Numbered from the stretch's first letter, positions 43,943 to 53,286 are shown. The stretch: DNA of 64,000 bases from Opitutaceae bacterium (GCA_028688225.1 JAQTYQ010000010.1:48917-112916); one strand, 5' to 3'. Notes: a model not told the origin generated them from the letters alone. Translations and numbers: made by a program.

Positions 43943-44551
43943 ATGCCGAGCCCTGTGAACGATTCCCCCCCCCCGCCGCTCTCCCCGCTCGCCTGGCTGC
44001 CATGGGTCGCCGCCGCCGGGTTCGCCCTGCTGGCCGGCTTCCTTGGCCAGGCGTATTTCAGCGCCCGCTCGGAAATCCAAGTCTTGCGCGTCCAGAGCGC
44101 CCTTGCGGACATGGAAGGCAGAAGCCTGCAACAGCGCCTTGAGGCCGAGCGCATCCTCTCCTCCCGCCGGATCTCCGATCTGAGCGCCCGGTTGCAGGGG
44201 GAAAACGGACTGGCCGGACTCACGGTCGTCCCGCTCGTTTTTCCGTCCGGATCCACGCCCCCGGCCCTGGCCGTCGCCGTCTGGGATTCCCGCCGCCAGG
44301 AGGGGATGCTGTCTGTCTCCCAATTACCCGCGCCGGCGGCGGACCGGGATTACCAGCTCTGGATCGTCGATCCCCAATATCCCGACCCCATCAACGCTGG
44401 AGTTTTCGCCACCATCCCGGGCGCTGATGAAACACAGTTTCAGTTCAAGCCAGATCGCCCGATCAAGACCGCCGCCCGGTTCACCGTCACCGTCGAACGC
44501 AAGGGCGGCGTGCCACGGTCGGAAGGTCCGGTCGTCCTCTCCAGCCAGTGA
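43943..44551 (+). CDS. RskA-domain (anti-sigma-K-like) membrane protein
   Basis: This 202-residue protein has one transmembrane helix (residues about 18-40), a short coiled-coil (VLRVQSALADMEGRSLQQRLEAE), and a C-terminal RskA domain with LAVAVWDSRRQEGMLSVSQLP and YQLWIVDPQYPDPINAGVF. RskA proteins normally carry an N-terminal zinc-type anti-sigma domain; none is present here and no sigma factor gene is adjacent. It may be a truncated or repurposed anti-sigma protein, or the two-gene partner is elsewhere. Confidence 0.75.
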   Translation: MPSPVNDSPPPPLSPLAWLPWVAAAGFALLAGFLGQAYFSARSEIQVLRVQSALADMEGRSLQQRLEAERILSSRRISDLSARLQGENGLAGLTVVPLVFPSGSTPPALAVAVWDSRRQEGMLSVSQLPAPAADRDYQLWIVDPQYPDPINAGVFATIPGADETQFQFKPDRPIKTAARFTVTVERKGGVPRSEGPVVLSSQ

Positions 44552-44668
44552 CTTGCCTGTCCGGCGCATGCGCAGCCGGCTCAGGTTTTCAAGCAATAAA
44601 GCATCCACGGCAGTTGCGTCTTACTTGATACTTGTCACCTGTATCTTGGTCGAGAAACTCGACCCGCC

Positions 44669-45856
44669 ATGATTCTCAGGCCCAAAGTTCGCGGTTTTGT
44701 CTGCGTAACCGCTCATCCGGTCGGCTGCGCCGCCTATGTGCAGGAGCAGATTGACTACGTGAGAAACAAAGGTCCCATCAAGAACGGCCCCCGGAGGGCA
44801 TTGGTGATCGGCGCATCCACGGGTTACGGACTCGCCTCCCGCATCACCGCGGCCTTTGGTGCCGGCGCTGCCACTCTTGGCGTGTTCTACGATCGTCCCT
44901 CCGAGGACGGGCGTCCTGCCACCCCGGGCTGGTACAACTCCATCGCCTTCGATCGCGCGGCCCGGGCCGCCGGCCTTTACGCCCGGAGCCTCAACGGCGA
45001 CGCGTTTTCCGAGGGCATCAAGCAGCAGGCCATCGAAATCATCAAAAACGATCTCCAGAAGATCGATCTCGTGATCTACAGCGTCGCCTCGCCACGTCGT
45101 GTCCATCCGAAAACCGGCGCGCTGCACAAGTCAGTGCTCAAACCCATTGGCCAGTCCTATACCAATAAGACGGTCGACACCGACCTCGGCTTGGTCAGCG
45201 AGATCACCATCCCGCCGGCCTCCGAGGAGGAGATCACCGATACCGTGGCCGTCATGGGCGGGGAAGATTGGGAGATGTGGATGCAGGCGCTCGACGGCGC
45301 GGGGCTGCTCGCGTCCGGCGCCACCGCCATCGCGTATTCCTACCTCGGACCCGAGGTAACCTGGCCCATTTATCGCAACGGCACCATCGGCCAGGCCAAG
45401 AACGATCTGGAGCGCGCCGCCCGCCGCATCGACGCCCTGCTCAAGGCCAACGGCTACGGCCGGGCCTTTGTTTCAATCAACAAAGCCCTCGTCACCCAGG
45501 CCAGCTCCGCCATCCCGGTCGTCCCGCTCTACATCTCGATTCTCTACAAGATCATGAAGGCGAATGGCACACATGAAGGCTGCATCGAACAGATCCAGCG
45601 GCTCTTCGCCACCCAGATGTACAACGGCTCCGCCCTCGCCTTCGACCAGGCGGGGCGCGTGCGCCTCGACGACCGCGAGATGCAACCCGACGTCCAACGC
45701 CAGATCGCGGAGGTCTGGCCCTGGGTTGGCACCGAGAATCTACAGAAACTCACTGACATCGACGGCTATCGCACCGAGTTTCTGAAACTTTTCGGCTTCG
45801 GCCTAGACGGGATCGATTATGAGGCCGACGTGGAGCCGCATGTAACGATGCTATAG
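44669..45856 (+). CDS. fabV: Trans-2-enoyl-CoA/ACP reductase FabV
   Basis: This 395-residue NADH-dependent reductase performs the last step of fatty-acid elongation and is typical of triclosan-tolerant bacteria. The NAD-binding segment is RRALVIGASTGYGLASRI near 42-59, and the catalytic Tyr-x8-Lys is Y235...K244 in PIYRNGTIGQAK. The C-terminal YRTEFLKLFGFGLDGIDYEADVEP is complete. The gene is followed after 77 bases by dtd. A partial, diverged second copy of its 3' end lies at 52803. Confidence 0.95.
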   Translation: MILRPKVRGFVCVTAHPVGCAAYVQEQIDYVRNKGPIKNGPRRALVIGASTGYGLASRITAAFGAGAATLGVFYDRPSEDGRPATPGWYNSIAFDRAARAAGLYARSLNGDAFSEGIKQQAIEIIKNDLQKIDLVIYSVASPRRVHPKTGALHKSVLKPIGQSYTNKTVDTDLGLVSEITIPPASEEEITDTVAVMGGEDWEMWMQALDGAGLLASGATAIAYSYLGPEVTWPIYRNGTIGQAKNDLERAARRIDALLKANGYGRAFVSINKALVTQASSAIPVVPLYISILYKIMKANGTHEGCIEQIQRLFATQMYNGSALAFDQAGRVRLDDREMQPDVQRQIAEVWPWVGTENLQKLTDIDGYRTEFLKLFGFGLDGIDYEADVEPHVTML

Positions 45857-45933
45857 TAGTCGGCCCGCGCCACCGCGGCGGGGCTGGCAGATGATTCCGC
45901 AATCCCTCCCGCGCCAGCGCCCTCCTCCAAAAA

Positions 45934-46386
45934 ATGCGCGCCGTCATCCAGCGGGTTGCCTCTGCAAGCGCGAAGACCGGGGACGGGATCTCCGGCGAGA
46001 TCGGTCCCGGTCTGCTCGTGCTGCTGAGCGTCGGCCGGGACGATGCGCCTGCCGATTGCACCTGGCTGGCCCAGAAAATCGTCAAGCTGCGTATCTTCCC
46101 CGACGCGGACGGTCAGATGAATCGCGATGTGATCGAGGCGGGCGGCGACATTCTGCTGGTCAGCCAGTTCACGTTGCACGCCAGCGTCCGCAAGGGCACC
46201 CGGCCTTCCTTTAATGACGCCGCCCCGCCCGAGCTCGCCAAGCCGCTCTACGAAGAGTTCGTCCTCCAATTGCAGACCACTTTTGGACGCTTGGTGCAGA
46301 CCGGGCAATTCGGTGCGATCATGCAGGTCACCCTCGTGAATGACGGCCCGGTGACCCTGGTGATCGACACGAAGATCCGGGAGTAA
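45934..46386 (+). CDS. dtd: D-aminoacyl-tRNA deacylase
   Basis: This 150-residue enzyme removes D-amino acids from mischarged tRNA. The family motifs are intact: MRAVIQRVASASA, LVSQFTLHASVRKGTRPSF near 75-93, and NDGPVTLVIDT near 136-146. The length is standard. It follows fabV in the same direction. The second half of a duplicate occurs at 53039-53286. Confidence 0.95.
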   Translation: MRAVIQRVASASAKTGDGISGEIGPGLLVLLSVGRDDAPADCTWLAQKIVKLRIFPDADGQMNRDVIEAGGDILLVSQFTLHASVRKGTRPSFNDAAPPELAKPLYEEFVLQLQTTFGRLVQTGQFGAIMQVTLVNDGPVTLVIDTKIRE

Positions 46387-46619
46387 CCCGGTTGCCGGTC
46401 GGCGCGCCGGTTGGGCGTGCAGTTCCCTGCATGAGGCGAAGAGGCCGGCTTATACGCGCTGGCTCCACCCGTCTACCGGCATGATTAAGATTGCCCGGAT
46501 CTGGCCGGTGTGATGCCCCAAATCACCCGTTTTTGCCGGTTTGCCTTCCCGCCCCGTCCGCCGTTCCCTCAACTCCCTCCGGAATAGCTTTTCACTCCGC
46601 CAGCGCCAAAAGGATTCAT

Positions 46620-48734
46620 ATGGAAAAGACGCCCGCAACCCCACCGCGTGAAACCCTGAAGACACTGCCCGGCGACGATGTGCGCCCGATCATGTGGCGC
46701 TATCAGGACCGGTATGACCTCCAGATGCTAATCCAGTCGTCCCGCTCCGTGGCCCGCGGGGTCGTGGCCCGCCTGGTGGCTGCCGGCGCCCGCAACAGTC
46801 ATGACTGGACGCCGGAGAAGGCCGGCTTGCTGCAGGCGTTCGACGCGGCCGGCATCACGACCTGCTTCATGGATCCGCAGCAGGGCGGTTTCATTGAGGG
46901 CCCAAAGAACCTCGTGCTCGCTCTTGTCGCCTACGAATTGTCCTGGGTCGATGCCGGCGCCGCCACTGGCAGCCTTGCCGGCAACCTCGCGCTCGCGCCC
47001 ATCCACGAGCGCGGCACCCAGACGCAGCGCGATACGTACATGGCGCGCTGCGTGCCGCCGCAACCCGGCGAGCAACGAAAGGTCTGGCGCGGCGCGTTCA
47101 GCCTCACCGAACCGCTGCCGTATGTCGGCGTCGAGACCGGCCTGCTCGGCGGCAGGGTCAGTGTGGTGGAATGGACAGAGGGAAAGGAACCAGTGCTCCA
47201 AGTCGACAAGCGCGCCCGTTTCATCACCAACATGGGCTTCGCCAACTTCACCACCGCCGCGGTCGACAGCGCCGACCCGCGCATCAAGGGCAGCTGCATC
47301 GTGATCCTTGAGGAAACCGATCCCGGCGTCTATGACCGCGGCGTCCCGGCGCGCAAGCTGGTCCACCAGCTTTCCTCGACCAACGACCCGGTCTTTAGCC
47401 TCCAGGTGCCGGCCAGCCGCATCGTCGGCGGCTACACCGTGAAGGACGGCGTGATCATTCCCAACTACAGCCACGGCGAAATCATCGAGGCGGTCTTCCG
47501 CCGCACCCGCGTCGCCGTCGGCATCATGACCGCCGCCAAGCTCCTCTCGGCCATCGAACCCATCATCCGCTACCACCGCAGCCGCTTCCGCGGCGCGGCG
47601 AGCGTCAACCCGGGCACGCCGCGCTACGACCAAGGACTGCAGCAAAAAGAGGACTGCCTGCAGCGTCTGGTCGACATCTGGGCTACGGGCGAGGCGGCCG
47701 CGTCGCTCGGTTTCGCCACCGCGCGCCTCTTCGACGAACTCGATCCACTGGAGAAGATCAAGGACCGCAAATTCGCCGAACAAGGCATCGCCAGTGGCAT
47801 GGCGCAGATGAAGGCCTTCCGTGCGCTCACGAAGCAGGCGCTGGAATTCATCGACCTCGCCGCCCGGCCCGAAGCGCAGCGCGACGCGGCGCGTTACGAG
47901 GCGCTGAAAGGCGATCCGCTCGTCCAGTATCTCATCCTCGATTCGCAGGCCAATGTCCTCTGCCCCGCCACCAAGCTCTGGAACACCGGTCACGGTGCCA
48001 ACGTCATGCGCGACGCGGTGAGCCTGGTCGGCGGCTACGGCATCACCGAGGACTGCCCCGGCTTCCTCGGCCACAAGTGGATGGACGCCCAGCTCGAGGC
48101 CACCTACGAGGGCCCGGAGGCGGTCCAGCGCCGCCAACTATCGGTGACGATGACCAGCGAGGTTTTTCTCGCGGTTTTCCGCAATTGGATTGGCGAGCTG
48201 CGCCGCATCGGCGCCGGGCGGCCCGAAACCGGCGCCTGCACCGTCGCGACCGCCATGGAACTCTGGAGCTGGACTCTGGCGCACCTGCAGAAGAACACCG
48301 ACGCGCTCGGCGCGAAACTTTACCAAGGCAACCGCCAGGGGGTGACGTTCCCGCTGGCGGATGCGCTGTGCTGGCTGCTCGCCGCGCGGCTGCAGATTCT
48401 CGATGTGATCGAGCTGGCGGCAAAAGGCCCGGCCCATCCGGTCGTGGCCGAGGGGCTCGAAGGCCTGGTCAATTTCTTCACCGACCTGTGCGCCGTGCAA
48501 GCGGCCGGCGCGGCCGGCGAGTCCGGCCGTCTCTGCGCCGAACTGGTTTACGGCTACAACGCGCTGCCGGCCAGCCCCGACGAAACCGGCGCCGTGGCTG
48601 CGGCGCTGGAACCGTTTGTCCGCCTCCGCGCCAAGCTGGATGCGAGCCTGTCCGGCTCGCGCCTCGCCAAGGACCGTGCCGCTGAGGCGCTGACCAAGGT
48701 GATGATCCCCGAGGCGCTCGACTATCCGGCGTGA
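46620..48734 (+). CDS. Acyl-CoA dehydrogenase family protein
   Basis: This 704-residue flavoprotein is longer than the usual 380-600. Acyl-CoA dehydrogenase signatures are present: LSWVDAGAATGSLAGNLALAP, FSLTEPLPYVGVETG, TRVAVGIMTAAKLLSAIEP and VSLVGGYGITEDCPGFLGHKWMDAQLEATYEGPEAVQRRQ. The last about 150 residues form an extra C-terminal helical domain. It is first in the block with ETF-QO and ETF, which should carry its electrons to quinone. An AGGA Shine-Dalgarno-like sequence precedes the ATG. The substrate is unknown. Confidence 0.9.
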   Translation: MEKTPATPPRETLKTLPGDDVRPIMWRYQDRYDLQMLIQSSRSVARGVVARLVAAGARNSHDWTPEKAGLLQAFDAAGITTCFMDPQQGGFIEGPKNLVLALVAYELSWVDAGAATGSLAGNLALAPIHERGTQTQRDTYMARCVPPQPGEQRKVWRGAFSLTEPLPYVGVETGLLGGRVSVVEWTEGKEPVLQVDKRARFITNMGFANFTTAAVDSADPRIKGSCIVILEETDPGVYDRGVPARKLVHQLSSTNDPVFSLQVPASRIVGGYTVKDGVIIPNYSHGEIIEAVFRRTRVAVGIMTAAKLLSAIEPIIRYHRSRFRGAASVNPGTPRYDQGLQQKEDCLQRLVDIWATGEAAASLGFATARLFDELDPLEKIKDRKFAEQGIASGMAQMKAFRALTKQALEFIDLAARPEAQRDAARYEALKGDPLVQYLILDSQANVLCPATKLWNTGHGANVMRDAVSLVGGYGITEDCPGFLGHKWMDAQLEATYEGPEAVQRRQLSVTMTSEVFLAVFRNWIGELRRIGAGRPETGACTVATAMELWSWTLAHLQKNTDALGAKLYQGNRQGVTFPLADALCWLLAARLQILDVIELAAKGPAHPVVAEGLEGLVNFFTDLCAVQAAGAAGESGRLCAELVYGYNALPASPDETGAVAAALEPFVRLRAKLDASLSGSRLAKDRAAEALTKVMIPEALDYPA

Positions 48735-48758
48735 GCTGAGGACTGCCACGGCTAAGAC

Positions 48759-48838
48759 TTGTAGGAGACAAGCCTGCTTGCAGACGATTTTCCCTCGATA
48801 TCGCGAGCATTCTGCTGGCCAGCAGAACGCTCCTACAA
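48759..48838. repeat. TTGTAGGAG...CTCCTACAA element containing palindrome copy 4
   Basis: TTGTAGGAG (48759-48767) is complementary to CTCCTACAA (48830-48838). Inside lies the 28-base palindrome 48805-48832 (GAGC-A-TTCTGCTGG/CCAGCAGAA-C-GCTC, one mismatch). It sits in the 129-base gap between the dehydrogenase and ETF-QO genes. Confidence 0.82.
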
Positions 48839-48863
48839 AGCGATCTCTTAACGCTGATCCCGC

Positions 48864-50735
48864 ATGAACGAGTCCGACCAAAGCGCACCTTTCGTCGTCC
48901 GCCAATCGATGGCCGTCGACATCGTCTGTGTCGGCTTCGGGCCGGCCATGGGCGGCTTTCTGACGACGTTGTCGCGCAATCTCGTCAAGGCAGACGGCAC
49001 GCCGGTTGCGGAGAGTGCGGTGGCGCCCGGCCTGCCGTCGCAGGTCATCTGCTACGAGCGCGCGGACGACCTCGGCTTCGGCGTCTCGGGCGTCGTCACC
49101 CCGGCGCGCAGCATCAAGGCGAGCTTCCCGCAGCTCGACCCGGCGCAGATTCCGATGGCCGCGCCGGTGCGGCACGAGAAGATCGCGTACCTGCTCGATC
49201 CGATCGGCGCCAGCCGCCGCTCCCCCGCGCTGCGCGCGGCCGACCGTTTGATCCGCGCCGGCAAATGGGCGCTGCCGTTCGAGCACCAGGCGTTGAATCT
49301 TCCATGGGTGCCGCCGTTCCTGCGCAAGCACGATGGCCTCGTGCTTTCCATGGGCCAGTTCATGCAGTGGGTCGGGGCGCAGGTCATGGGCTCCGGCGCG
49401 GTGCAGCTCTGGCCGTCCACGCCCGTCGCGAGCCCGCTTTTCGAAGGAGACCGGGTTGCCGGCGTGCGCCTGATCGACCAGGGCACCGACAAAAAGGGCA
49501 ATCCCGCCGAAGGTTTCATGCCGGGCATGGACATCCGCGCCGCGCTGACCGTGGTGGGAGACGGACCGGTGGGGGCGATCGGTCGCCAGCTCGATGAGCG
49601 CTTCGGACTCCCCGAAGGAAATCATCAGCATGATTGGGCCGTGGGCATGAAACTGGTGATCGATCTGCCGCCGACTGCGGATCTCGATCCCGGCACTGTC
49701 CTCCACACCTTCGGCTATCCCGAGCCGGAAATCTTTGGCTTCCTGTACGTGCATCCCGGCCGGATCGCCTCGCTGGGAATATTCGTGCCGTCGTGGTTCG
49801 ACAGCCCGGTGCGCACCGCGTACCGCTACCTGCAGCATTGGATGCTGCATCCGTACCTGTGGAGTCACTTGGAGGGCGGCACGCTGCGCTCGTGGGGCGC
49901 GAAGAGCCTGCAGGAGTCGGGGCGGCGCGGTGAACCTTACCTCGTCGGCGATGGCTACGCCCGCATCGGCGAAGGTTCCGGCAGCACCAACGTCCTCACC
50001 GGCTCGGGGGTGGATGAAGCTTGGGCGACGGGGACGCTGCTCGCCGAGGCTGTCCTCGAATTGCTGAAGGCGGGCAAGCCCTTCACCCGGGAAAACCTTG
50101 AGCAAGCTTACGTTTGCCGTCGTCGCGAGAGCTGGGTGGAGCGGGAAGGACGTGTGGCGGAGAAAGCGCGCGACGGTTTCCAGCGTGGCGTGGTCACCGG
50201 GCTGATCGGCATGGGTCTCGCCGGTCTGACGGGCGGCAGGCTCTCCATGCCCGGCAGGCCGATGCCGCCACACCGGCGATTGCCGAGTATTGAGGAGTAC
50301 TACCGCGGGAAAATCCCCGCCGCCGAGATCACCCGGATGCGGGAGGCTGCGGCGGCAAAAGGGACCGGGCTGCACGATGCGCTCATGGATCGCGCCGGCT
50401 GGCCGGCGATACCTTACGACGGCAAGCTGCTCGTCTCGCACCAAGACGCGCTCCTCATGGGCGGCAAGGTCCAGGCGCCCGCCGGTTACGCTGATCACGT
50501 GGTTTTTAGCGATGAGGGAATTTGCGCTCAATGCGGCACGAAGATCTGCATCGACGCTTGTTCCGGCCAGGCCATCACCGCCGATCCCACCGGCGTGCCG
50601 GCCTTCGATCGGGAGAAATGCATTTACTGCGGCGCCTGCCTCTGGAACTGCTCGCAGCCGCGTCCCGGCGATCCGGAAAAATCCAACGTCGAATTCCGCG
50701 CCGGCGCCGGCGGGCTGCATTCAGCGGAAAATTGA
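48864..50735 (+). CDS. ETF-quinone oxidoreductase-type flavoprotein with ferredoxin domain
   Basis: This 623-residue protein passes electrons from ETF to the quinone pool. It has an N-terminal FAD motif (VDIVCVGFGPAMGGFL near 18-33), a membrane-associated middle, and the C-terminal 4Fe-4S region CAQCGTKICIDACSG and CIYCGACLWNC, with eight Cys rather than the four of classical ETF-QO. The neighbouring acyl-CoA dehydrogenase and etfB/etfA support the role. A FixC/FixX-like fusion is the alternative description. Confidence 0.88.
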   Translation: MNESDQSAPFVVRQSMAVDIVCVGFGPAMGGFLTTLSRNLVKADGTPVAESAVAPGLPSQVICYERADDLGFGVSGVVTPARSIKASFPQLDPAQIPMAAPVRHEKIAYLLDPIGASRRSPALRAADRLIRAGKWALPFEHQALNLPWVPPFLRKHDGLVLSMGQFMQWVGAQVMGSGAVQLWPSTPVASPLFEGDRVAGVRLIDQGTDKKGNPAEGFMPGMDIRAALTVVGDGPVGAIGRQLDERFGLPEGNHQHDWAVGMKLVIDLPPTADLDPGTVLHTFGYPEPEIFGFLYVHPGRIASLGIFVPSWFDSPVRTAYRYLQHWMLHPYLWSHLEGGTLRSWGAKSLQESGRRGEPYLVGDGYARIGEGSGSTNVLTGSGVDEAWATGTLLAEAVLELLKAGKPFTRENLEQAYVCRRRESWVEREGRVAEKARDGFQRGVVTGLIGMGLAGLTGGRLSMPGRPMPPHRRLPSIEEYYRGKIPAAEITRMREAAAAKGTGLHDALMDRAGWPAIPYDGKLLVSHQDALLMGGKVQAPAGYADHVVFSDEGICAQCGTKICIDACSGQAITADPTGVPAFDREKCIYCGACLWNCSQPRPGDPEKSNVEFRAGAGGLHSAEN

Positions 50736-50741
50736 AAACTG

Positions 50742-50841
50742 TTTTTGAAACCACTAATTCACACTGATGCCCACTAATTCCAGCCGATCCTTCATCTGAT
50801 TCCCCATTAGTACCATTAGTGTGCATTCGTGGTGAAACAAA
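50742..50841. repeat. CCACTAATTC...ATTCGTGG imperfect inverted repeat
   Basis: CCACTAATTCACACTGATG is imperfectly complementary to CCATTAGTGTGCATTCGTGG, enclosing about 50 bases with an internal ATTAGTACCATTAGTG repeat. It is AT-rich, in the gap before etfB. Confidence 0.55.
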
Positions 50842-50851
50842 CTCTTACTTC

Positions 50852-51667
50852 ATGAGCATCGCCTACCAAATCGTCGTCTGCGGCAGCATCGTGCCCGATC
50901 CGCTGCAGACCATCGAACCGATCGTCACGCCGGCCGGTCCGGCCCTGAAGAACGAGCTGATGCTGCCCGCCGTCCTCGATCCGTGGGCGGGGCACGCGCT
51001 CTTTGAAGCTGCCCACCTCGCAAAGCAGCACCCCGGCAGCAAGGTGTGGCTCGTGAGCATCGGTCCCAAAGCCAAGCTCCAGCAGGTCATGATGACCGTG
51101 GCCCAGAAGGTTCCCTTCGAGTTCATCGCGCTCGACGGCCCGGCCAGCGGATTCGCCGAGTCGGCCGAGATCGCCGCCGCCCTGGCCGATGCGATTCAAG
51201 CCATTCCCGGCTTGGACAAAGCGCGACTGCTGGTCTTCGGCGGCTGGGAATCCGCCTCGCGCGGCGCCGGCACCACGATGCAGATGGTGGGCGAGCGACT
51301 CGGCATCGCCGACCAGTTCCAAGGCGTGGACCAACTCACAATCAATCCGGATGGTTCCTTCCAGATTTTCGAGCGCATCGAGGGTGGGAAACACCAAATC
51401 TCCGCCTGTACCGGCGCACCGGCACTGCTCGGCTGGGCCACCGGCAACCTGCCCGAGCCGCCCAACAACCCGCGGGTTGGCATGCTCAACATGCGCACCG
51501 TGATGCCGGCCCTGCAAAAAGCCCGGCCGGTCAAGATCGCCAACGACGGAGTCGCCTTCGCCAGTGTCTCGCTGCCGAAGCAGCGCCGGGAGACAAGGAT
51601 CGTCAAGGACCTGTCTGCCGAGGACATCGCCCGCGAAATCGTTCAGTGGATCGGAGGTAGTGAGTAG
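50852..51667 (+). CDS. etfB: Electron transfer flavoprotein beta subunit
   Basis: This 271-residue subunit binds AMP and the redox FAD interface. It shows VVCGSIVPDPLQ at the N-terminus, LDPWAGHALFEAAHLAKQ near 42-59, and the recognition-loop-type GMLNMRTVMPALQKARPVKI. ATG at 50852 follows an intergenic repeat. It pairs with etfA after 100 bases. Together they carry electrons from acyl-CoA dehydrogenase to ETF-QO. Confidence 0.92.
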   Translation: MSIAYQIVVCGSIVPDPLQTIEPIVTPAGPALKNELMLPAVLDPWAGHALFEAAHLAKQHPGSKVWLVSIGPKAKLQQVMMTVAQKVPFEFIALDGPASGFAESAEIAAALADAIQAIPGLDKARLLVFGGWESASRGAGTTMQMVGERLGIADQFQGVDQLTINPDGSFQIFERIEGGKHQISACTGAPALLGWATGNLPEPPNNPRVGMLNMRTVMPALQKARPVKIANDGVAFASVSLPKQRRETRIVKDLSAEDIAREIVQWIGGSE

Positions 51668-51761
51668 CGAGCATCCAACCAGCCAAACAGCGAACTCATT
51701 CTCCTTCCCCTCGCGCCGACCGCATATCTTCAGACCTACTCGCTACCCGCTACTCGCTACT
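51658..51761. repeat. GTAGTGAGTAGCGAG...CTCGCTACCCGCTACTCGCTAC element
   Basis: GTAGTGAGTAGCGAG (51657-51671) is largely complementary to CTCGCTAC units repeated at 51740-51761, spanning the etfB stop and the etfB-etfA gap. Simple (G)TAGCGAG repeats of this sort look like dispersed intergenic elements. Confidence 0.65.
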
Positions 51762-51767
51762 GCTTCC

Positions 51768-52802
51768 ATGGAAACCATTCTTTTTCTCGCCCACACCGAA
51801 ATTGACGGCTCGCTCGGCAAAGCCGCGCTCGAAGCGCTCACCGCCGCCCGGTCGCTCACGACCGGACTCGCCAGCTCGCGACTGATCGCAGGGCTTGTCG
51901 GCGTCGACGTGCACCCCGCCGCCAACCAGATCGCCGGCTGCGGTGCGGCCAAAATTTTTGGCGTCGCCGGTGCAGATTTCTCTCAATCGCGTTACTCGAC
52001 CGACATCGTCGCCGTCGAGGCGCTCGCCAACGCCGCCGCCGCCACGATTGTCGTCGCCCCCGCCACGTCGCGCTGGAACCGCGTGCTCGCCGGCGCCACG
52101 CAGCGCCTCGGCGGCCGCATCGACGCGCACGCCACTGGCGTCTCCGCGGCGGACGGCACGCTCAGTCTCACGCGCTGGTATTACCGCCAGCGCATGGAAG
52201 CCGTGGTGCAGCGTACGCGCCGCTCCTGGTTCATTCTCCTCGAGTCGGACTGCGCCGAACCTTACGCCGGCGCCGCCGGGTCCGCCACCGTCGAAACCAT
52301 CCCGGTCGCGCTGCCGGCCCTGCGCACCCAGGTCACCGGGGTGCGAGCCCCGCCCGCCGACGAGCAGACGATCCGGCCCGACGCCAGACTGCTCTTCGTC
52401 GCCGGCGCGGGCTGGACCAAGAGCCAGCCCGACGGCAAGGCCCATGCTGACGAGGCCGAAAAGATCATCCTCGAATTTCTTCAGCGCACCAAGGCCTCGC
52501 TCGGCAGCACCAAGTCGCTGGTGGATCTCAGCGGGGAAGGTCACGCCGTGCTGAAGTTCATGACCCATCTCAATCAGATCGGCCAGACCGGCTCGACGCC
52601 GCGTCATCCCAAGGGGCTGTCGACCTGCTGCCACGGTGAAGAGCCGCACACCGTGGGCTGGCGCTTCATCAACGAGCGCCGCGCCATCAACCTGAATCCC
52701 AGCTGCAGCTGGGCCCAAGGCAAGGCCGACGTGCTCTACGTCGCGGACGCCTTCGCGGTCATGCGCAAGGTCAACGCCTTGCTGGCGGCGAAACAGGGTT
52801 GA
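51768..52802 (+). CDS. etfA: Electron transfer flavoprotein alpha subunit
   Basis: This 344-residue subunit holds FAD. The N-terminal METILFLAHTEIDGSLG and the C-terminal AVLKFMTHLNQIGQTGSTPRHPKG, then NERRAINLNPSCSWAQGKADVLYVADAFAVMRKVNAL, cover the family FAD-binding region. The typical GQTG is present. The ATG at 51768 follows the repeat. It ends exactly where the fabV/dtd scar begins. Confidence 0.9.
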   Translation: METILFLAHTEIDGSLGKAALEALTAARSLTTGLASSRLIAGLVGVDVHPAANQIAGCGAAKIFGVAGADFSQSRYSTDIVAVEALANAAAATIVVAPATSRWNRVLAGATQRLGGRIDAHATGVSAADGTLSLTRWYYRQRMEAVVQRTRRSWFILLESDCAEPYAGAAGSATVETIPVALPALRTQVTGVRAPPADEQTIRPDARLLFVAGAGWTKSQPDGKAHADEAEKIILEFLQRTKASLGSTKSLVDLSGEGHAVLKFMTHLNQIGQTGSTPRHPKGLSTCCHGEEPHTVGWRFINERRAINLNPSCSWAQGKADVLYVADAFAVMRKVNALLAAKQG

Positions 52803-53286
52803 TCACCGCCGTGGCATCGAGCAGATCCAGCGGCTCTTTGCCTCGCAGATGTACAACGGCGCCGCCCTCGTTTTTGACGCCGGCGGCCGCATCCGGCTTG
52901 ACGACCGCGAGATGCAGGCGGACGTGCAGCGCCAGATTGCCGAGATCTGGCCGCGTATCGCCACCGAAAATCTTGCCACCCTCACCGACATCGAAGGCTA
53001 CCGCATTGAGTTCCTGAAGCTCTTCGGGTTCGATCTGGCGGGCGGTGACATCCTTTTGGTCAGCCAGTTCACGTTGCATGCCAGCGTCCGCAAAGGCACC
53101 CGACCTTCTTTCAATGACGCCGCCCGGCCCGAGCTCGCCCAGCCGCTCTACGAGGAATTTATCCTCCAATTGCAGGCCGCGTTTGGACGCTTGGTGCAGA
53201 CGGAGAAATTCGGCGCGTTGCTGAAAGTCACCCTCGTCAATGATGGGCCGGTGACGATTCTCATCGATACCAAGAGCCGGGAGTAG
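52803..53286 (+). pseudogene. Chimeric scar: fabV 3' fragment fused to dtd 3' fragment
   Basis: In one frame the sequence reads IEQIQRLFASQMYNGAAL...EGYRIEFLKLFGFDL, matching FabV from about residue 305 to 376, then switches at 53038 into AGGDILLVSQFTLHASVRKG...VNDGPVTILIDTKSRE, the second half of Dtd. The end of fabV, the gap and the first half of dtd are missing. Nucleotide identity to the intact copies (45572 and 46138 onward) is high but clearly not complete. An ATG at 52849 could give a 145-residue product, but both domains lack essential parts. Confidence 0.9.

Noticed and set aside
48138..50720. 860-residue minus-strand frame opposite ETF-QO and the dehydrogenase end
   Set aside because: Both plus-strand genes have intact family motifs; the antisense frame is an artefact of codon usage.
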